Both the position numbers and the translations under genes were made by a program. From positions 669,766 through 706,362 of the forward strand of contig NZ_LMKE01000001.1 in assembly GCF_001421245.1 (NCBI RefSeq): a DNA stretch of 36,597 bases. Direction: 5' to 3'. This DNA comes from Sphingomonas sp. Leaf10. GTDB taxonomy: Bacteria; Pseudomonadota; Alphaproteobacteria; Sphingomonadales; Sphingomonadaceae. Below are positions 1 to 7,569 of this stretch, piece by piece; position 1 is the first letter of the stretch; the number at the start of each line of letters is the position of its first letter. Below the pieces are notes generated by a model, which was not told the DNA's origin, searched no databases, and was given only the letters and a program-made list of their open reading frames with translations.

Positions 1-1230
1 CTGTCGGCGCGCGTGCCCGAACCGACCCATAACCGGACCAAGGACGAAATCGGCACGCTCGCCAGCGCGTTCAACAGCATGACCGAACGGTTGCAGGAAC
101 AAACCGGCGAACTGGTCGCGGCCAACGCACAGATCGACAGCCGCCGCGCACTGATCGAGGCGGTCATGTCCGGCGTCAGCGCGGGCGTCATGTCGGTCGG
201 GTCCGACCGTGTGATCCGCCTCGCCAACAGCTCGGCAACCGCCTTGCTCCGCACCGGATCGACGTCGCTGGTCGGCCGTCCGCTGGCCGAGGTCGCGCCG
301 GAACTCGACGCGCTGATCGGCGGCGAGACGCAGGACGCGATCATTCAGCTCGCGGCCGGGGGCGAGGCCAAGACGCTGGCGGTGCGTATCACGCGCGACG
401 ATGGTCAGCATATCCTGACCTTCGACGACATTACCCAGCAACTGCTCGACCAGCGCCGCGCCGCATGGTCCGACGTCGCACGCCGTATCGCACATGAGAT
501 CAAGAATCCGCTGACCCCGATCCAATTGGCGGCCGAACGCCTGCAACGCCGTTATGGCAGCAAGCTGACCGAGGACGACGGCACCTTCGGGCGACTGACC
601 GAAACGATCGTGCGGCAGGTTGGCGATCTGCGGCGGATGGTCGACGAATTCTCATCGTTCGCGCGGATGCCGAAGCCGGTGTTCCGCCACGAATCGCTCG
701 CCGAACTGGCCCGGCAGAGCCTGTTCCTGCACGAGGTCGCGCATCCCGAGATCGACTTCGTCCTCGAAACCGCCGGCCCCGCGCCGCTGGTCTGCGATCG
801 CCGGCAACTGGGCCAGGCGCTGACGAACATCGTCAAGAACGCCACCGAAGCCGTTGCCGCCCGCCCCGAAGGCGCCGAGCGCGGCCGGATCGAGATCGAC
901 GTGCGCTACGATGCGCAGGGGCGGATGCACATCGACACCAGCGATAACGGCATCGGCCTGCCGGTCGAACGCGACCGCATCGCCGAACCCTATATGACGA
1001 CGCGAAAGGGCGGCACCGGGCTCGGCCTCGCCATCGTTCGCAAGATCGTCGAGGAACATTTCGGAACCATATCGTTCGCCGACCGTCCCGGTGGAGGGAC
1101 GATCGTATCGATCCTCTTCGACCCTTCGATCCTTGCCGCACTGGCCGGCTCGGGAACGTCGGACGACGACGCCCTACAGGAGGTTACGACGCGCCATCCC
1201 ATGCTTACCCGGACCGGAACACCCGCATGA
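1..1230 (+). CDS. ntrY: NtrY-type nitrogen sensor histidine kinase, C-terminal part
   Basis: Partial: the frame is open from base 1, so the N-terminal membrane/sensor part lies outside the window; about 409 residues are visible. They read as the end of a HAMP linker (RTKDEIGTLASAFNSM), a PAS-like segment, a HisKA dimerisation helix with the phospho-acceptor His in RRIAHEIKNPLTP (codon at 493-495), then a HATPase domain with an N box (LTNIVKNATEAV), G1 (DNGIGLP) and G2 (GTGLGLAIV). The HEIKNPLTPIQL signature and the following response-regulator gene are typical of NtrY. It is expected to be an inner-membrane kinase that phosphorylates NtrX in response to nitrogen status (in some alphaproteobacteria also redox). 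The stop overlaps the ntrX start by 4 bases (ATGA). The call is secure as a histidine kinase and strong as NtrY because of the neighbours. Confidence 0.93.
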   Translation: MSARVPEPTHNRTKDEIGTLASAFNSMTERLQEQTGELVAANAQIDSRRALIEAVMSGVSAGVMSVGSDRVIRLANSSATALLRTGSTSLVGRPLAEVAPELDALIGGETQDAIIQLAAGGEAKTLAVRITRDDGQHILTFDDITQQLLDQRRAAWSDVARRIAHEIKNPLTPIQLAAERLQRRYGSKLTEDDGTFGRLTETIVRQVGDLRRMVDEFSSFARMPKPVFRHESLAELARQSLFLHEVAHPEIDFVLETAGPAPLVCDRRQLGQALTNIVKNATEAVAARPEGAERGRIEIDVRYDAQGRMHIDTSDNGIGLPVERDRIAEPYMTTRKGGTGLGLAIVRKIVEEHFGTISFADRPGGGTIVSILFDPSILAALAGSGTSDDDALQEVTTRHPMLTRTGTPA

Positions 1231-2609
1231 AGCTCGACATTCTCGTCGTCGACGACGAAACCGATATCCGTGAACTGGTCGCCGGCGTCCTTGAGGACGA
1301 AGGCTATGAAACGCGCGGTGCCGCCGACAGCGATGCCGCGCTGGAGGCGGTGGCGCAGCGTCGCCCGTCGCTGGTGCTGCTCGACGTGTGGTTGCAAGGG
1401 TCGCGCCTCGACGGCCTCGATCTGCTCGACGAACTGAAAGCGCGCGATCCGTCGTTGCCGGTGCTGGTCATTTCCGGCCATGGCAATATCGACACCGCCG
1501 TCGCCGCCATCCGTCGCGGCGCTGTCGACTTCATAGAAAAGCCGTTCGAGGCCGAACGGCTGCTGTTCCTGGTCCAGCGCGCGACCGAGACCGAACGGCT
1601 GCGTCGCGAAGTCGCATCGCTGCGCGCCTCGGCGGGGCGCGAGGACGACCTGACCGGCAGTTCTACCGCGATCAACAGCGTCCGCGCGACGCTGAAGCGC
1701 GTCGCCGGCACTGGCAGCCGCGTGCTGATCACCGGCGGGGCAGGGGTCGGCAAGGAGGTCGCCGCGCGCTTGCTGCACGGATGGAGTCAGCGCACGCAGG
1801 CCCCGTTCGTCATCGTCAGCGCGGCGCGGATGACGCCCGAGCGTGTCGATGAGGAACTGTTCGGCGTAGAGGAGAGCGGCAATCTCGTCCGCCCCGGCCT
1901 GCTCGAACAGGCGCATGGTGGCACGCTGTTCCTCGACGAAATCGCGGACATGCCGATCGCGACGCAGGCCCGCATCCTGCGCGTGCTGACCGATCAAAGC
2001 TTTACGCGGGTCGGCGGCACGCGGGTGGTGAAGGTCGACGTTCGCGTCGTTTCGGCGACCGCGCGCGATCTGCAACAGGAAATCCTCGACGGCAATTTCC
2101 GCGAAGACCTTTATTACCGGTTGAACGTCGTGCCGGTACAGATCCCGTCGCTTGCCGAACGGCGCGAGGATATTCCGCCGCTGGTCGAACATTTCGTGGC
2201 GCATTATGCCAACGAACGTCGCGTGCCGACGCCGGAGGTGGCCGCCGACGCGATGATCGCGCTGCAAAGCTATGAATGGCCAGGCAATGTCCGCCAGTTG
2301 CGCAACGTCGTCGAACGCACCGTGATCCTCGCGCCGGGCAATCGCATCGCCCGAATCGATATCGACCTGTTGCCGCCCGAAGTCTTGGGTTCGGCGGGTG
2401 AGGGGGGGGGCGGCGCCACCACCAGCGCAATCATGGGGTCACCGCTGCGCGAGGCGCGTGAGTCGTTCGAACGGGAGTATCTGCGCGTGCAGATCCGGCG
2501 TTTTTCGGGCAATATCTCGCGCACCGCGACCTTTATCGGCATGGAGCGGTCTGCGCTGCACCGCAAACTCAAGCTGCTGGGGATTACCGAGACACGCGGC
2601 GACGAATAG
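1227..2609 (+). CDS. ntrX: NtrX-type response regulator (receiver, AAA+, Fis HTH)
   Basis: 460 residues. The receiver domain (about 1-120) has acidic pocket D9/D10, phospho-acceptor D53 (LVLLDVWL) and the conserved K in IEKPFEAERL. The AAA+ domain (about 140-375) has Walker A GGAGVGKE, Walker B GTLFLDEIADMP and an arginine-finger region (FREDLYYRLNVVPV). The C-terminal Fis-type helix-turn-helix is near RTATFIGMERSALHRKL. The GAFTGA loop that contacts sigma54 is absent: ELFGVEESGNLVRPGLLEQAHG stands where it should be. This fits alphaproteobacterial NtrX proteins, which can act without sigma54. The linker between AAA+ and HTH is encoded across a run of nine G (2402-2410), a possible slippage site. 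It overlaps ntrY by 4 bases, forming an ntrYX operon, and stops with TAG. Confidence 0.94.
   Translation: MKLDILVVDDETDIRELVAGVLEDEGYETRGAADSDAALEAVAQRRPSLVLLDVWLQGSRLDGLDLLDELKARDPSLPVLVISGHGNIDTAVAAIRRGAVDFIEKPFEAERLLFLVQRATETERLRREVASLRASAGREDDLTGSSTAINSVRATLKRVAGTGSRVLITGGAGVGKEVAARLLHGWSQRTQAPFVIVSAARMTPERVDEELFGVEESGNLVRPGLLEQAHGGTLFLDEIADMPIATQARILRVLTDQSFTRVGGTRVVKVDVRVVSATARDLQQEILDGNFREDLYYRLNVVPVQIPSLAERREDIPPLVEHFVAHYANERRVPTPEVAADAMIALQSYEWPGNVRQLRNVVERTVILAPGNRIARIDIDLLPPEVLGSAGEGGGGATTSAIMGSPLREARESFEREYLRVQIRRFSGNISRTATFIGMERSALHRKLKLLGITETRGDE
2402..2410 (+). repeat. G9 homopolymer inside ntrX
   Basis: Nine consecutive G in the coding strand, encoding a Gly-rich linker between the AAA+ and DNA-binding domains of NtrX. 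The frame is intact as written. Gain or loss of one G would remove the helix-turn-helix. Seen directly; a role in phase variation is inference. Confidence 0.9.
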
Positions 2610-2622
2610 CCGGAACGGACCA

Positions 2623-2651
2623 TTGCGGGCGCGGCACATGCGACCTAGATT
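2623..2651 (+). promoter_or_regulatory. possible promoter for hfq
   Basis: TTGCGG (2623-2628) and TAGATT (2646-2651) are separated by exactly 17 bases in the ntrX-hfq gap. Each hexamer is only a partial match to the sigma70 consensus (3/6 and 4/6). The predicted start, near 2658, would place the perfect hairpin at 2658-2676 at the extreme 5' end of the hfq transcript. Weak on its own; supported by position. Confidence 0.3.
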
Positions 2652-2657
2652 ATCGGT

Positions 2658-2676
2658 CCGTGCCGCCGTGGCACGG
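2658..2676 (+). other. structured hairpin in hfq leader / after ntrX
   Basis: CCGTGCC (2658-2664) and GGCACGG (2670-2676) form a perfect 7-bp stem with a 5-base loop. Bases in its left arm can pair elsewhere instead: GGTCCGT (2655-2661) is complementary to ACGGACC (2615-2621), and GTGCCGC (2660-2666) to GCGGCAC (2631-2637). The alternatives cannot form together. There is no U-run, so an ordinary intrinsic terminator for ntrX is not convincing; a leader switch or a rho-dependent end are alternatives. Confidence 0.45.
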
Positions 2677-2738
2677 CAACCGGGTGCCGGTCAAAGACAC
2701 TCACGCGGGAAATTCTCCGCCAAGAACAAGGGCAAACC

Positions 2739-3233
2739 ATGGCCGATAGGCACGGGTCGCTTCAGGACCTGTTTCTCAACTCGCTCCGCCGGTCGAAGAC
2801 GCCGGTCACCATGTTTCTCGTCAAGGGCGTCAAGCTCCAGGGCATTGTGACGTGGTTCGACAACTTCTCGGTGTTGCTGCGCCGCGACGGACAGTCGCAA
2901 CTCATCTATAAACACGCCATATCCACCATCATGCCCGCCGGTCCTGCGGACCTGTCGTCGGTGATCGAGGCTGCTTCCGAAAACACGTCGAAGAATGCGC
3001 CGCTGCAGGAAATCTTCCTGAACGCGGTCCGCAAGGCGCAGGAAAATGTCACCATGTTCCTGGTGAACGGCGTGATGCTGCAGGGACAGATTGCCGCGTT
3101 CGACCTGTTCTGCATGCTGCTCCAGCGCGAAGGCATGTCGCAGCTGGTCTACAAGCATGCCGTGTCGACCATTCAGCCGGCCAACCCGCTGAACCTTGCC
3201 GAGGAACAGGCGTCGGGAGCGGACGAAGCTTGA
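2739..3233 (+). CDS. hfq: Hfq RNA chaperone with two tandem Sm domains
   Basis: 164 residues, about twice the usual Hfq length. Sm domain 1 spans about residues 7-65 ([11 protein letters not shown] ... YKHAISTI) and Sm domain 2 about 87-146 ([11 protein letters not shown] ... YKHAVSTI), joined by a linker of about 21 residues. Both keep the Sm2 signature YKHA and the proximal-face Gln (Q9, Q90). The rim patch differs: RRSK in the first copy, RKAQ in the second, compared with RRER in E. coli. Three chains would make a six-lobed ring with two alternating kinds of subunit. Tandem-Sm Hfq is known from sphingomonads (recalled, not searched). It should bind sRNAs and mRNAs for post-transcriptional control. 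It sits after ntrYX, as single-Sm hfq does in many alphaproteobacteria, and overlaps hflX. Confidence 0.96.
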   Translation: MADRHGSLQDLFLNSLRRSKTPVTMFLVKGVKLQGIVTWFDNFSVLLRRDGQSQLIYKHAISTIMPAGPADLSSVIEAASENTSKNAPLQEIFLNAVRKAQENVTMFLVNGVMLQGQIAAFDLFCMLLQREGMSQLVYKHAVSTIQPANPLNLAEEQASGADEA

Positions 3234-4516
3234 GCACCGGTTTCGATCGCGACGTGCAGGAATTTACGCGCGGCGCAACGGCGATCGTCGTCCTGCCCGA
3301 CATGGGTGGTTCGGCACGCGATGCCGACGCCCGGTTGGAGGAAACCGCCGGGCTGGCGCTCGCCATCGGGGTCGAGGTTCGCCACCGCGTGCCGTTCCGG
3401 GTACGCGCGCCGAAGCCGGCGACGCTGCTGGGCAGTGGGCAGGTTGATCAGTTGGCGGCCATCGTCCGCGACGAGGACATCCAGTTGGCGGTGTTCGATG
3501 CGGCGTTGACCCCGGTGCAGCAGCGCAACCTCGAAACCGCGCTCGGCTGCAAGGTCATCGATCGCACGGGGCTGATCCTCGAAATCTTCGGCGAACGCGC
3601 TCGTACTGCCGAGGGGCGGTTGCAGGTCGAACTTGCGCATCTCGATTACCAGGCTGGCCGACTGGTGCGGAGTTGGACCCACCTCGAACGTCAGCGTGGC
3701 GGGTTCGGCTTTCTCGGCGGTCCCGGCGAAACCCAGATCGAGGCCGACCGTCGCCTGATACGCGATCGCATGGCACGGCTGCGGCGCGAGTTGGAGGGCG
3801 TATCACGCACCCGGACGCTCCACCGCGACCGGCGACAGCGCGCGCCTTGGCCGGTCGTCGCGCTGGTTGGCTATACCAATGCCGGCAAATCGACGCTGTT
3901 CAACCGGTTGACCGGTGCGGACGTCATGGCGGAGAACCTGCTGTTCGCGACGCTCGACCCGACGTTGCGACAGGTCTCGCTGCCCGGCATCGACAAGGCG
4001 ATCCTGTCGGACACGGTAGGCTTCGTTTCGGACCTCCCGACCCAGTTGGTCGCCGCGTTCAAAGCGACTCTGGAAGAGGTCGTGTCCGCCGATCTGCTGA
4101 TCCACGTCCGCGACGTTGCACATCCCGATTCCGAAGCACAAGCCGCAGACGTAGAATTCGTACTGGCCGAAATCGGCGTCGACGAAACCACGCCCCGTAT
4201 CGAAGCATGGAACAAGCTCGACCTGCTTAGTGACGAAGATCGCACCGAAATGCTCGGCGAAGCGTCGCACCGGGAGGACGTCGTCATTTTGTCGGCACTG
4301 ACCGGGGAGGGGGTCGATCGCCTCGTCCGCACCGTGGGCGACCGACTGACGCAAGGGCATCGCCGCTATCGCATCGCGCTGGCTCCCGAAGACGGCGCCA
4401 GTGCCGCATGGCTGCATGCGCATGGCGAGGTCACCGACCATTGGATCGATAACGATCGCGCCTTGTACGATGTCCGCATGGCGCCGGCCGATTACGACCG
4501 GTTCCTGACCCGCTGA
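3230..4516 (+). CDS. hflX: GTPase HflX
   Basis: 428 residues. The N-terminal HflX domain (about 1-190) contains the glycine-rich segment [20 protein letters not shown], typical of the family, and is followed by a coiled region. The G domain has G1 [10 protein letters not shown]3 DTVGF and G4 NKLD. HflX binds the 50S subunit and splits stalled or stressed 70S ribosomes. The start is TTG at 3230, overlapping the hfq stop as TTGA. No nearer ATG/GTG gives the conserved N-terminus, and the overlap implies translational coupling to hfq, matching the hfq-hflX pairing in many proteobacteria. Transcription converges with mazG downstream. Confidence 0.95.
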   Translation: MSTGFDRDVQEFTRGATAIVVLPDMGGSARDADARLEETAGLALAIGVEVRHRVPFRVRAPKPATLLGSGQVDQLAAIVRDEDIQLAVFDAALTPVQQRNLETALGCKVIDRTGLILEIFGERARTAEGRLQVELAHLDYQAGRLVRSWTHLERQRGGFGFLGGPGETQIEADRRLIRDRMARLRRELEGVSRTRTLHRDRRQRAPWPVVALVGYTNAGKSTLFNRLTGADVMAENLLFATLDPTLRQVSLPGIDKAILSDTVGFVSDLPTQLVAAFKATLEEVVSADLLIHVRDVAHPDSEAQAADVEFVLAEIGVDETTPRIEAWNKLDLLSDEDRTEMLGEASHREDVVILSALTGEGVDRLVRTVGDRLTQGHRRYRIALAPEDGASAAWLHAHGEVTDHWIDNDRALYDVRMAPADYDRFLTR

Positions 4517-4520
4517 TCAG

Positions 4521-4558
4521 CAACAGGTGTCGTTAACCAAGGTCAGCGACATCTGTTG
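4521..4558. terminator. possible bidirectional terminator between hflX and mazG
   Basis: CAACAGGTGTCG (4521-4532) and CGACATCTGTTG (4547-4558) form a 12-bp stem with one G-U pair and a 14-base loop. It sits between the convergent stops of hflX (4516) and mazG (4571), just where a shared terminator would be. No long T tract follows on either side, so termination strength is uncertain. Confidence 0.55.
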
Positions 4559-4570
4559 AATACCGTTGGA

Positions 4571-5383
4571 TCAGGCCTTCGCGCGTTGCCACGCCGCTTC
4601 CTGTTCCGCGAGCGTGCGGTCGGCAAAACCGGCATCTTCAGCCTCCATCGCTTTGAAGCGACGTTCGAACTTTTTATTGGCGGCACGTAGTGCGGCTTCG
4701 GCATCTACGCCCATATGCCGTGCCAAGTTGACGACCGAGAAGAGGAGGTCGCCCATTTCCTCAAAACGGGCATCGTTGGTAGGCGCCCGTTCGACTTCCA
4801 GCAGTTCCTCGTCGATCTTCGCACGTGGACCGTTCGCATCGGGCCAATCGAACCCTACTCGGGCAGCGCGCTTTTGCAGCTTTTCGGCGCGAGTCAGTGC
4901 CGGCAGCCCCAAGGCGACACCGGCCAGCGCGCCGGTCTGTCCCGGTTTCTGGCGGCGTTCGGCGGCCTTGACCTGTTCCCAAAGATGATGACCACCCGTT
5001 TCGCTTTCACCAAAGATATGCGGATGCCGTCGTTCCATCTTGTCGCTGATCGCATCGACGACATCGCGCAGTGCGAACTGGCCGGCCTCTTCGGCAATGC
5101 GGCTATGGAACACGACTTGCAGGAGCAGGTCGCCCAATTCGTCCTTGAGATCGTCGAGATCGCCGCGCTCGATCGCATCGGCCACTTCATAGGCTTCTTC
5201 GATCGTATACGGCGCAATGGTGGAGAATGTCTGCGCGCAATCCCATTCGCAACCACGCTCCGGATCACGCAACAGTGCCATGATCTCTACGATCCGTCCA
5301 ACAGTATCCGTGGATGGAGTGTCGGTAGCAGGCGCGACATTTTCGAACGGCTTTTGCAAGAGAGCGACGTCGAACGGTTCCAT
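4571..5383 (-). CDS. mazG: MazG nucleoside triphosphate pyrophosphohydrolase
   Basis: 270 residues with the usual two MazG domains. The N-terminal one has CEWDCAQTF, then the metal-binding helices EEAYEVADAI and DELGDLLLQVVFHSR. The C-terminal one has IDEELLEVERA and EEMGDLLFSVVNLARH. MazG hydrolyses (d)NTPs to monophosphates and acts as a house-cleaning enzyme; in some bacteria it also lowers ppGpp. I chose ATG at 5383 because GGAGGT lies 5 bases upstream. An in-frame TTG at 5395 overlaps that ribosome-binding site and is less likely. It is the last gene of the minus-strand housekeeping series, 43 bases after the protease gene. Confidence 0.94.
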   Translation of the reverse strand: MEPFDVALLQKPFENVAPATDTPSTDTVGRIVEIMALLRDPERGCEWDCAQTFSTIAPYTIEEAYEVADAIERGDLDDLKDELGDLLLQVVFHSRIAEEAGQFALRDVVDAISDKMERRHPHIFGESETGGHHLWEQVKAAERRQKPGQTGALAGVALGLPALTRAEKLQKRAARVGFDWPDANGPRAKIDEELLEVERAPTNDARFEEMGDLLFSVVNLARHMGVDAEAALRAANKKFERRFKAMEAEDAGFADRTLAEQEAAWQRAKA

Positions 5384-5426
5384 ACCTACCTCCAAAGCCA
5401 GCTAACTGTCGCACCGATAATAAACA

Positions 5427-6032
5427 TTATGTTAAATAAGCCGTTTCAAGTATTAACGTACCGCGTTCGACCCGCCAACTTCCCAGACGTGACAGGAAGT
5501 TCATTCCAATCACATCGAGGTTACCGAATGCCGGTGACACCACCACCGGCAGGTCGCGCGTTTCCAGCGATCCTATCCGGACCGTCTCGATCCGACCTCG
5601 CGCAGCCTCGACCATACCGTTCGCCGTGGTGATGACGACCGGCGGTAACCGTCGTGGCACGACGCCGATGGCTTTTGCCGTTGCTTCGGAAATTGCAGTT
5701 GTCGTTGCACCGCTGTCGATCAACATCCGCCGCTCGACACCGTTCAGTCGAACGGTAGCGTAGAAGTGACCGTCGGGGGATTGGCGGATGCGCACGGTAT
5801 CGCCTTCGACCATTTGTTCCGTCAGGCCGAGCCTGTTGCCGAGATCGGTGCCGACCTCCGCCAGACGGGCGCGATTGCTGAAGACGAGATACAGGATCGC
5901 GGCAATGCAGACCCAGGCGATCACGGCGCGCAGAACGGCACGCACAGGCGGCCGCCGCGCGAGCAGCGACGACAATGGCAGCGTCAGAGCCAGCAGGCCG
6001 AGCAGAATATAGATGCCGCGATCGTCAGTCAC
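5427..6032 (-). CDS. membrane-anchored retropepsin-like aspartic protease (clan AA)
   Basis: 201 residues. Two hydrophobic segments near the N-terminus (about 7-25 and 33-52) suggest inner-membrane anchoring. The rest is a single retropepsin-like domain with the catalytic motif DSGATTTAIS and a C-terminal segment (DVIGMNFLSRLGSWRV) matching the GxNFL signature of the TIGR02281-type family of bacterial clan AA proteases. One Asp motif per chain implies a homodimer. The start is GTG at 6032, overlapping the upstream hydrolase stop as GTGA. Physiological substrates of this family are poorly known, so no specific role is claimed. Confidence 0.85.
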   Translation of the reverse strand: MTDDRGIYILLGLLALTLPLSSLLARRPPVRAVLRAVIAWVCIAAILYLVFSNRARLAEVGTDLGNRLGLTEQMVEGDTVRIRQSPDGHFYATVRLNGVERRMLIDSGATTTAISEATAKAIGVVPRRLPPVVITTANGMVEAARGRIETVRIGSLETRDLPVVVSPAFGNLDVIGMNFLSRLGSWRVERGTLILETAYLT

Positions 6033-6793
6033 AGCGTCAACTCCAGGCCGTCATAACCCGGCTGGACCCCGTCCGGCAGGCGCTTCACCAGCGTCGCGTA
6101 GTCCATCGAATGGTCCATGTGGATCAGCACCGTTCGTTTTGCCTCGCATTGCCGCGCAAAGGCCAATGCCTCATCGAGCGACGGATGGGTCGGGTGCGGC
6201 GCGATACGGAGAGCATCGACGACCAGGACGTCGACCCCATGGTATAGTTCGACCATCGCCGACGTTACCATGCTGAAGTCGGTGGCATAGCCGATCGCCG
6301 CGCCATCGACATCGAACCGCAACCCGGCCGAAAAGATCGACCCATGCGGCTGATCGGTGCAGCCGATCGCGATCGGGCCGATCATCATCCGATCGGGCAG
6401 TACATCGGCACTGACAGTCGGGCGATACCCCTGTCGTCCAGCAAAGACATAGTCGAACCGCGCCTTCAGGCTCGCCAGCGTCTCGGCCCGGGCATAGCCG
6501 CGAACGGTCGCTCCCTGATTATGGAAAAGCTGGCGCAAATCGTCGATACCATGGCAGTGATCGGCGTGATCGTGCGTCCATAGCACCGCGTCGACCGTCG
6601 CGACGTCCGCCGCCAGCAATTGTTCGCGCATGTCCGGACCGGTGTCGATCAGGATGCGCGTGCCGTCATGTTCGACCAGCGCCGACACGCGCGTGCGGCG
6701 GTTGCGCGGTTCAGCGGGATCGCAGGCACCCCAATCGTTTCCGATCCGCGGCACACCGGACGATGTGCCCGAGCCAAGGATCCGGATCTTCAC
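6029..6793 (-). CDS. MBL-fold metallohydrolase (PhnP/RNase Z-like)
   Basis: 254 residues. It begins MKIRILGSGTSSGVPRIG, typical of the PhnP/YcbX-like branch of metallo-beta-lactamase-fold hydrolases. The metal-binding motif THDHADHCHG (HxHxDH) is present, with further ligands in TDQPHGS, TDFS and IHMDHSMDY. PhnP relatives are cyclic-phosphate phosphodiesterases, but here there are no phosphonate genes nearby. The neighbour is tatD, a common arrangement in sphingomonads, so nucleic-acid or nucleotide turnover is a fair guess only. The start is GTG at 6793, overlapping the tatD stop. Confidence 0.87.
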   Translation of the reverse strand: MKIRILGSGTSSGVPRIGNDWGACDPAEPRNRRTRVSALVEHDGTRILIDTGPDMREQLLAADVATVDAVLWTHDHADHCHGIDDLRQLFHNQGATVRGYARAETLASLKARFDYVFAGRQGYRPTVSADVLPDRMMIGPIAIGCTDQPHGSIFSAGLRFDVDGAAIGYATDFSMVTSAMVELYHGVDVLVVDALRIAPHPTHPSLDEALAFARQCEAKRTVLIHMDHSMDYATLVKRLPDGVQPGYDGLELTL

Positions 6794-7569
6794 GCCAGCG
6801 TCTTTGCGAACAGCGTATGGAAATTGGCGTGGGTCGCATCGGCCAGCGCTTCGGGTTCCTCGCCGCGCAATTGCGCAAGGAACCGGCAGGTATCGGCGAC
6901 GAAGGCTGGCTCTCCCTGTTTCCCCCGATGCGGCACCGGTGCGAGGAACGGCGCGTCGGTTTCGATCAGCAGCCGGTCCTGCGGCAAATCCTTCGCAACG
7001 GCCTGCAACGCTTGCGCGCTCTTGAAGGTCACGATGCCGGAAATCGAAATATAGAAGCCGAGATCGAGCGCGATCCGGGCGAGGTCGGCCGATCCGGTGA
7101 AGCAGTGCAGAACACCGGGAAAGCCCCCCTTCCCCAGCTCGTCGCGCAGGATCGCGGCGGTATCGTCCTCGGCGTCGCGGGTATGGACCACGATCGGCAG
7201 CCCGGTTTCGCGACAGGCCGCCAGGTGCGACCGGAAGCTCGCTTGTTGCGCGCCACGATCGCTATGGTCGTAATAATAATCGAGGCCGCTTTCGCCGATG
7301 CCGACGACTTTTGGATGCGCCGCCGCCGCCACCAGACACGCCGTATCGACATCGGGATGCTGATCGGCTTCGTGCGGGTGGATACCTACGGTCGCCCAGA
7401 CATCCGCCTCGCGCTCGGCGGTGGCGATCACCGCATCCCACTCGCTTTCGCGGGTCGAGATATTGAGCATCGCCACGACGCCGGTATCGCGGGCGCGGGT
7501 CAGGATTTCGCGCTGATGCTCGGCCACGCCCTTGTAGTTCAGGTGGCAGTGGCTGTCGGCCAGTTTCAT
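6790..7569 (-). CDS. tatD: TatD-family metal-dependent deoxyribonuclease
   Basis: 259 residues, the normal family size. Metal-site motifs occur in order: HCHLN (HxH) near the N-terminus, GESGLDYYYDH, VVHTRDAEDD, LHCFTGS and ETDAPFLAP. TatD enzymes are cytoplasmic Mg-dependent 3'-5' exonucleases linked to DNA repair and quality control. The ATG at 7569 overlaps the metG stop by 4 bases, and the gene overlaps the downstream MBL hydrolase by 4 bases, so metG-tatD-MBL should be co-translated. Confidence 0.94.
   Translation of the reverse strand: MKLADSHCHLNYKGVAEHQREILTRARDTGVVAMLNISTRESEWDAVIATAEREADVWATVGIHPHEADQHPDVDTACLVAAAAHPKVVGIGESGLDYYYDHSDRGAQQASFRSHLAACRETGLPIVVHTRDAEDDTAAILRDELGKGGFPGVLHCFTGSADLARIALDLGFYISISGIVTFKSAQALQAVAKDLPQDRLLIETDAPFLAPVPHRGKQGEPAFVADTCRFLAQLRGEEPEALADATHANFHTLFAKTLA

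Noticed and set aside
990..2267. Long minus-strand open frame opposite ntrY/ntrX
   Set aside because: A by-product of high GC with strong codon-position bias; no family features, no ribosome-binding site, fully opposite well-recognised genes.
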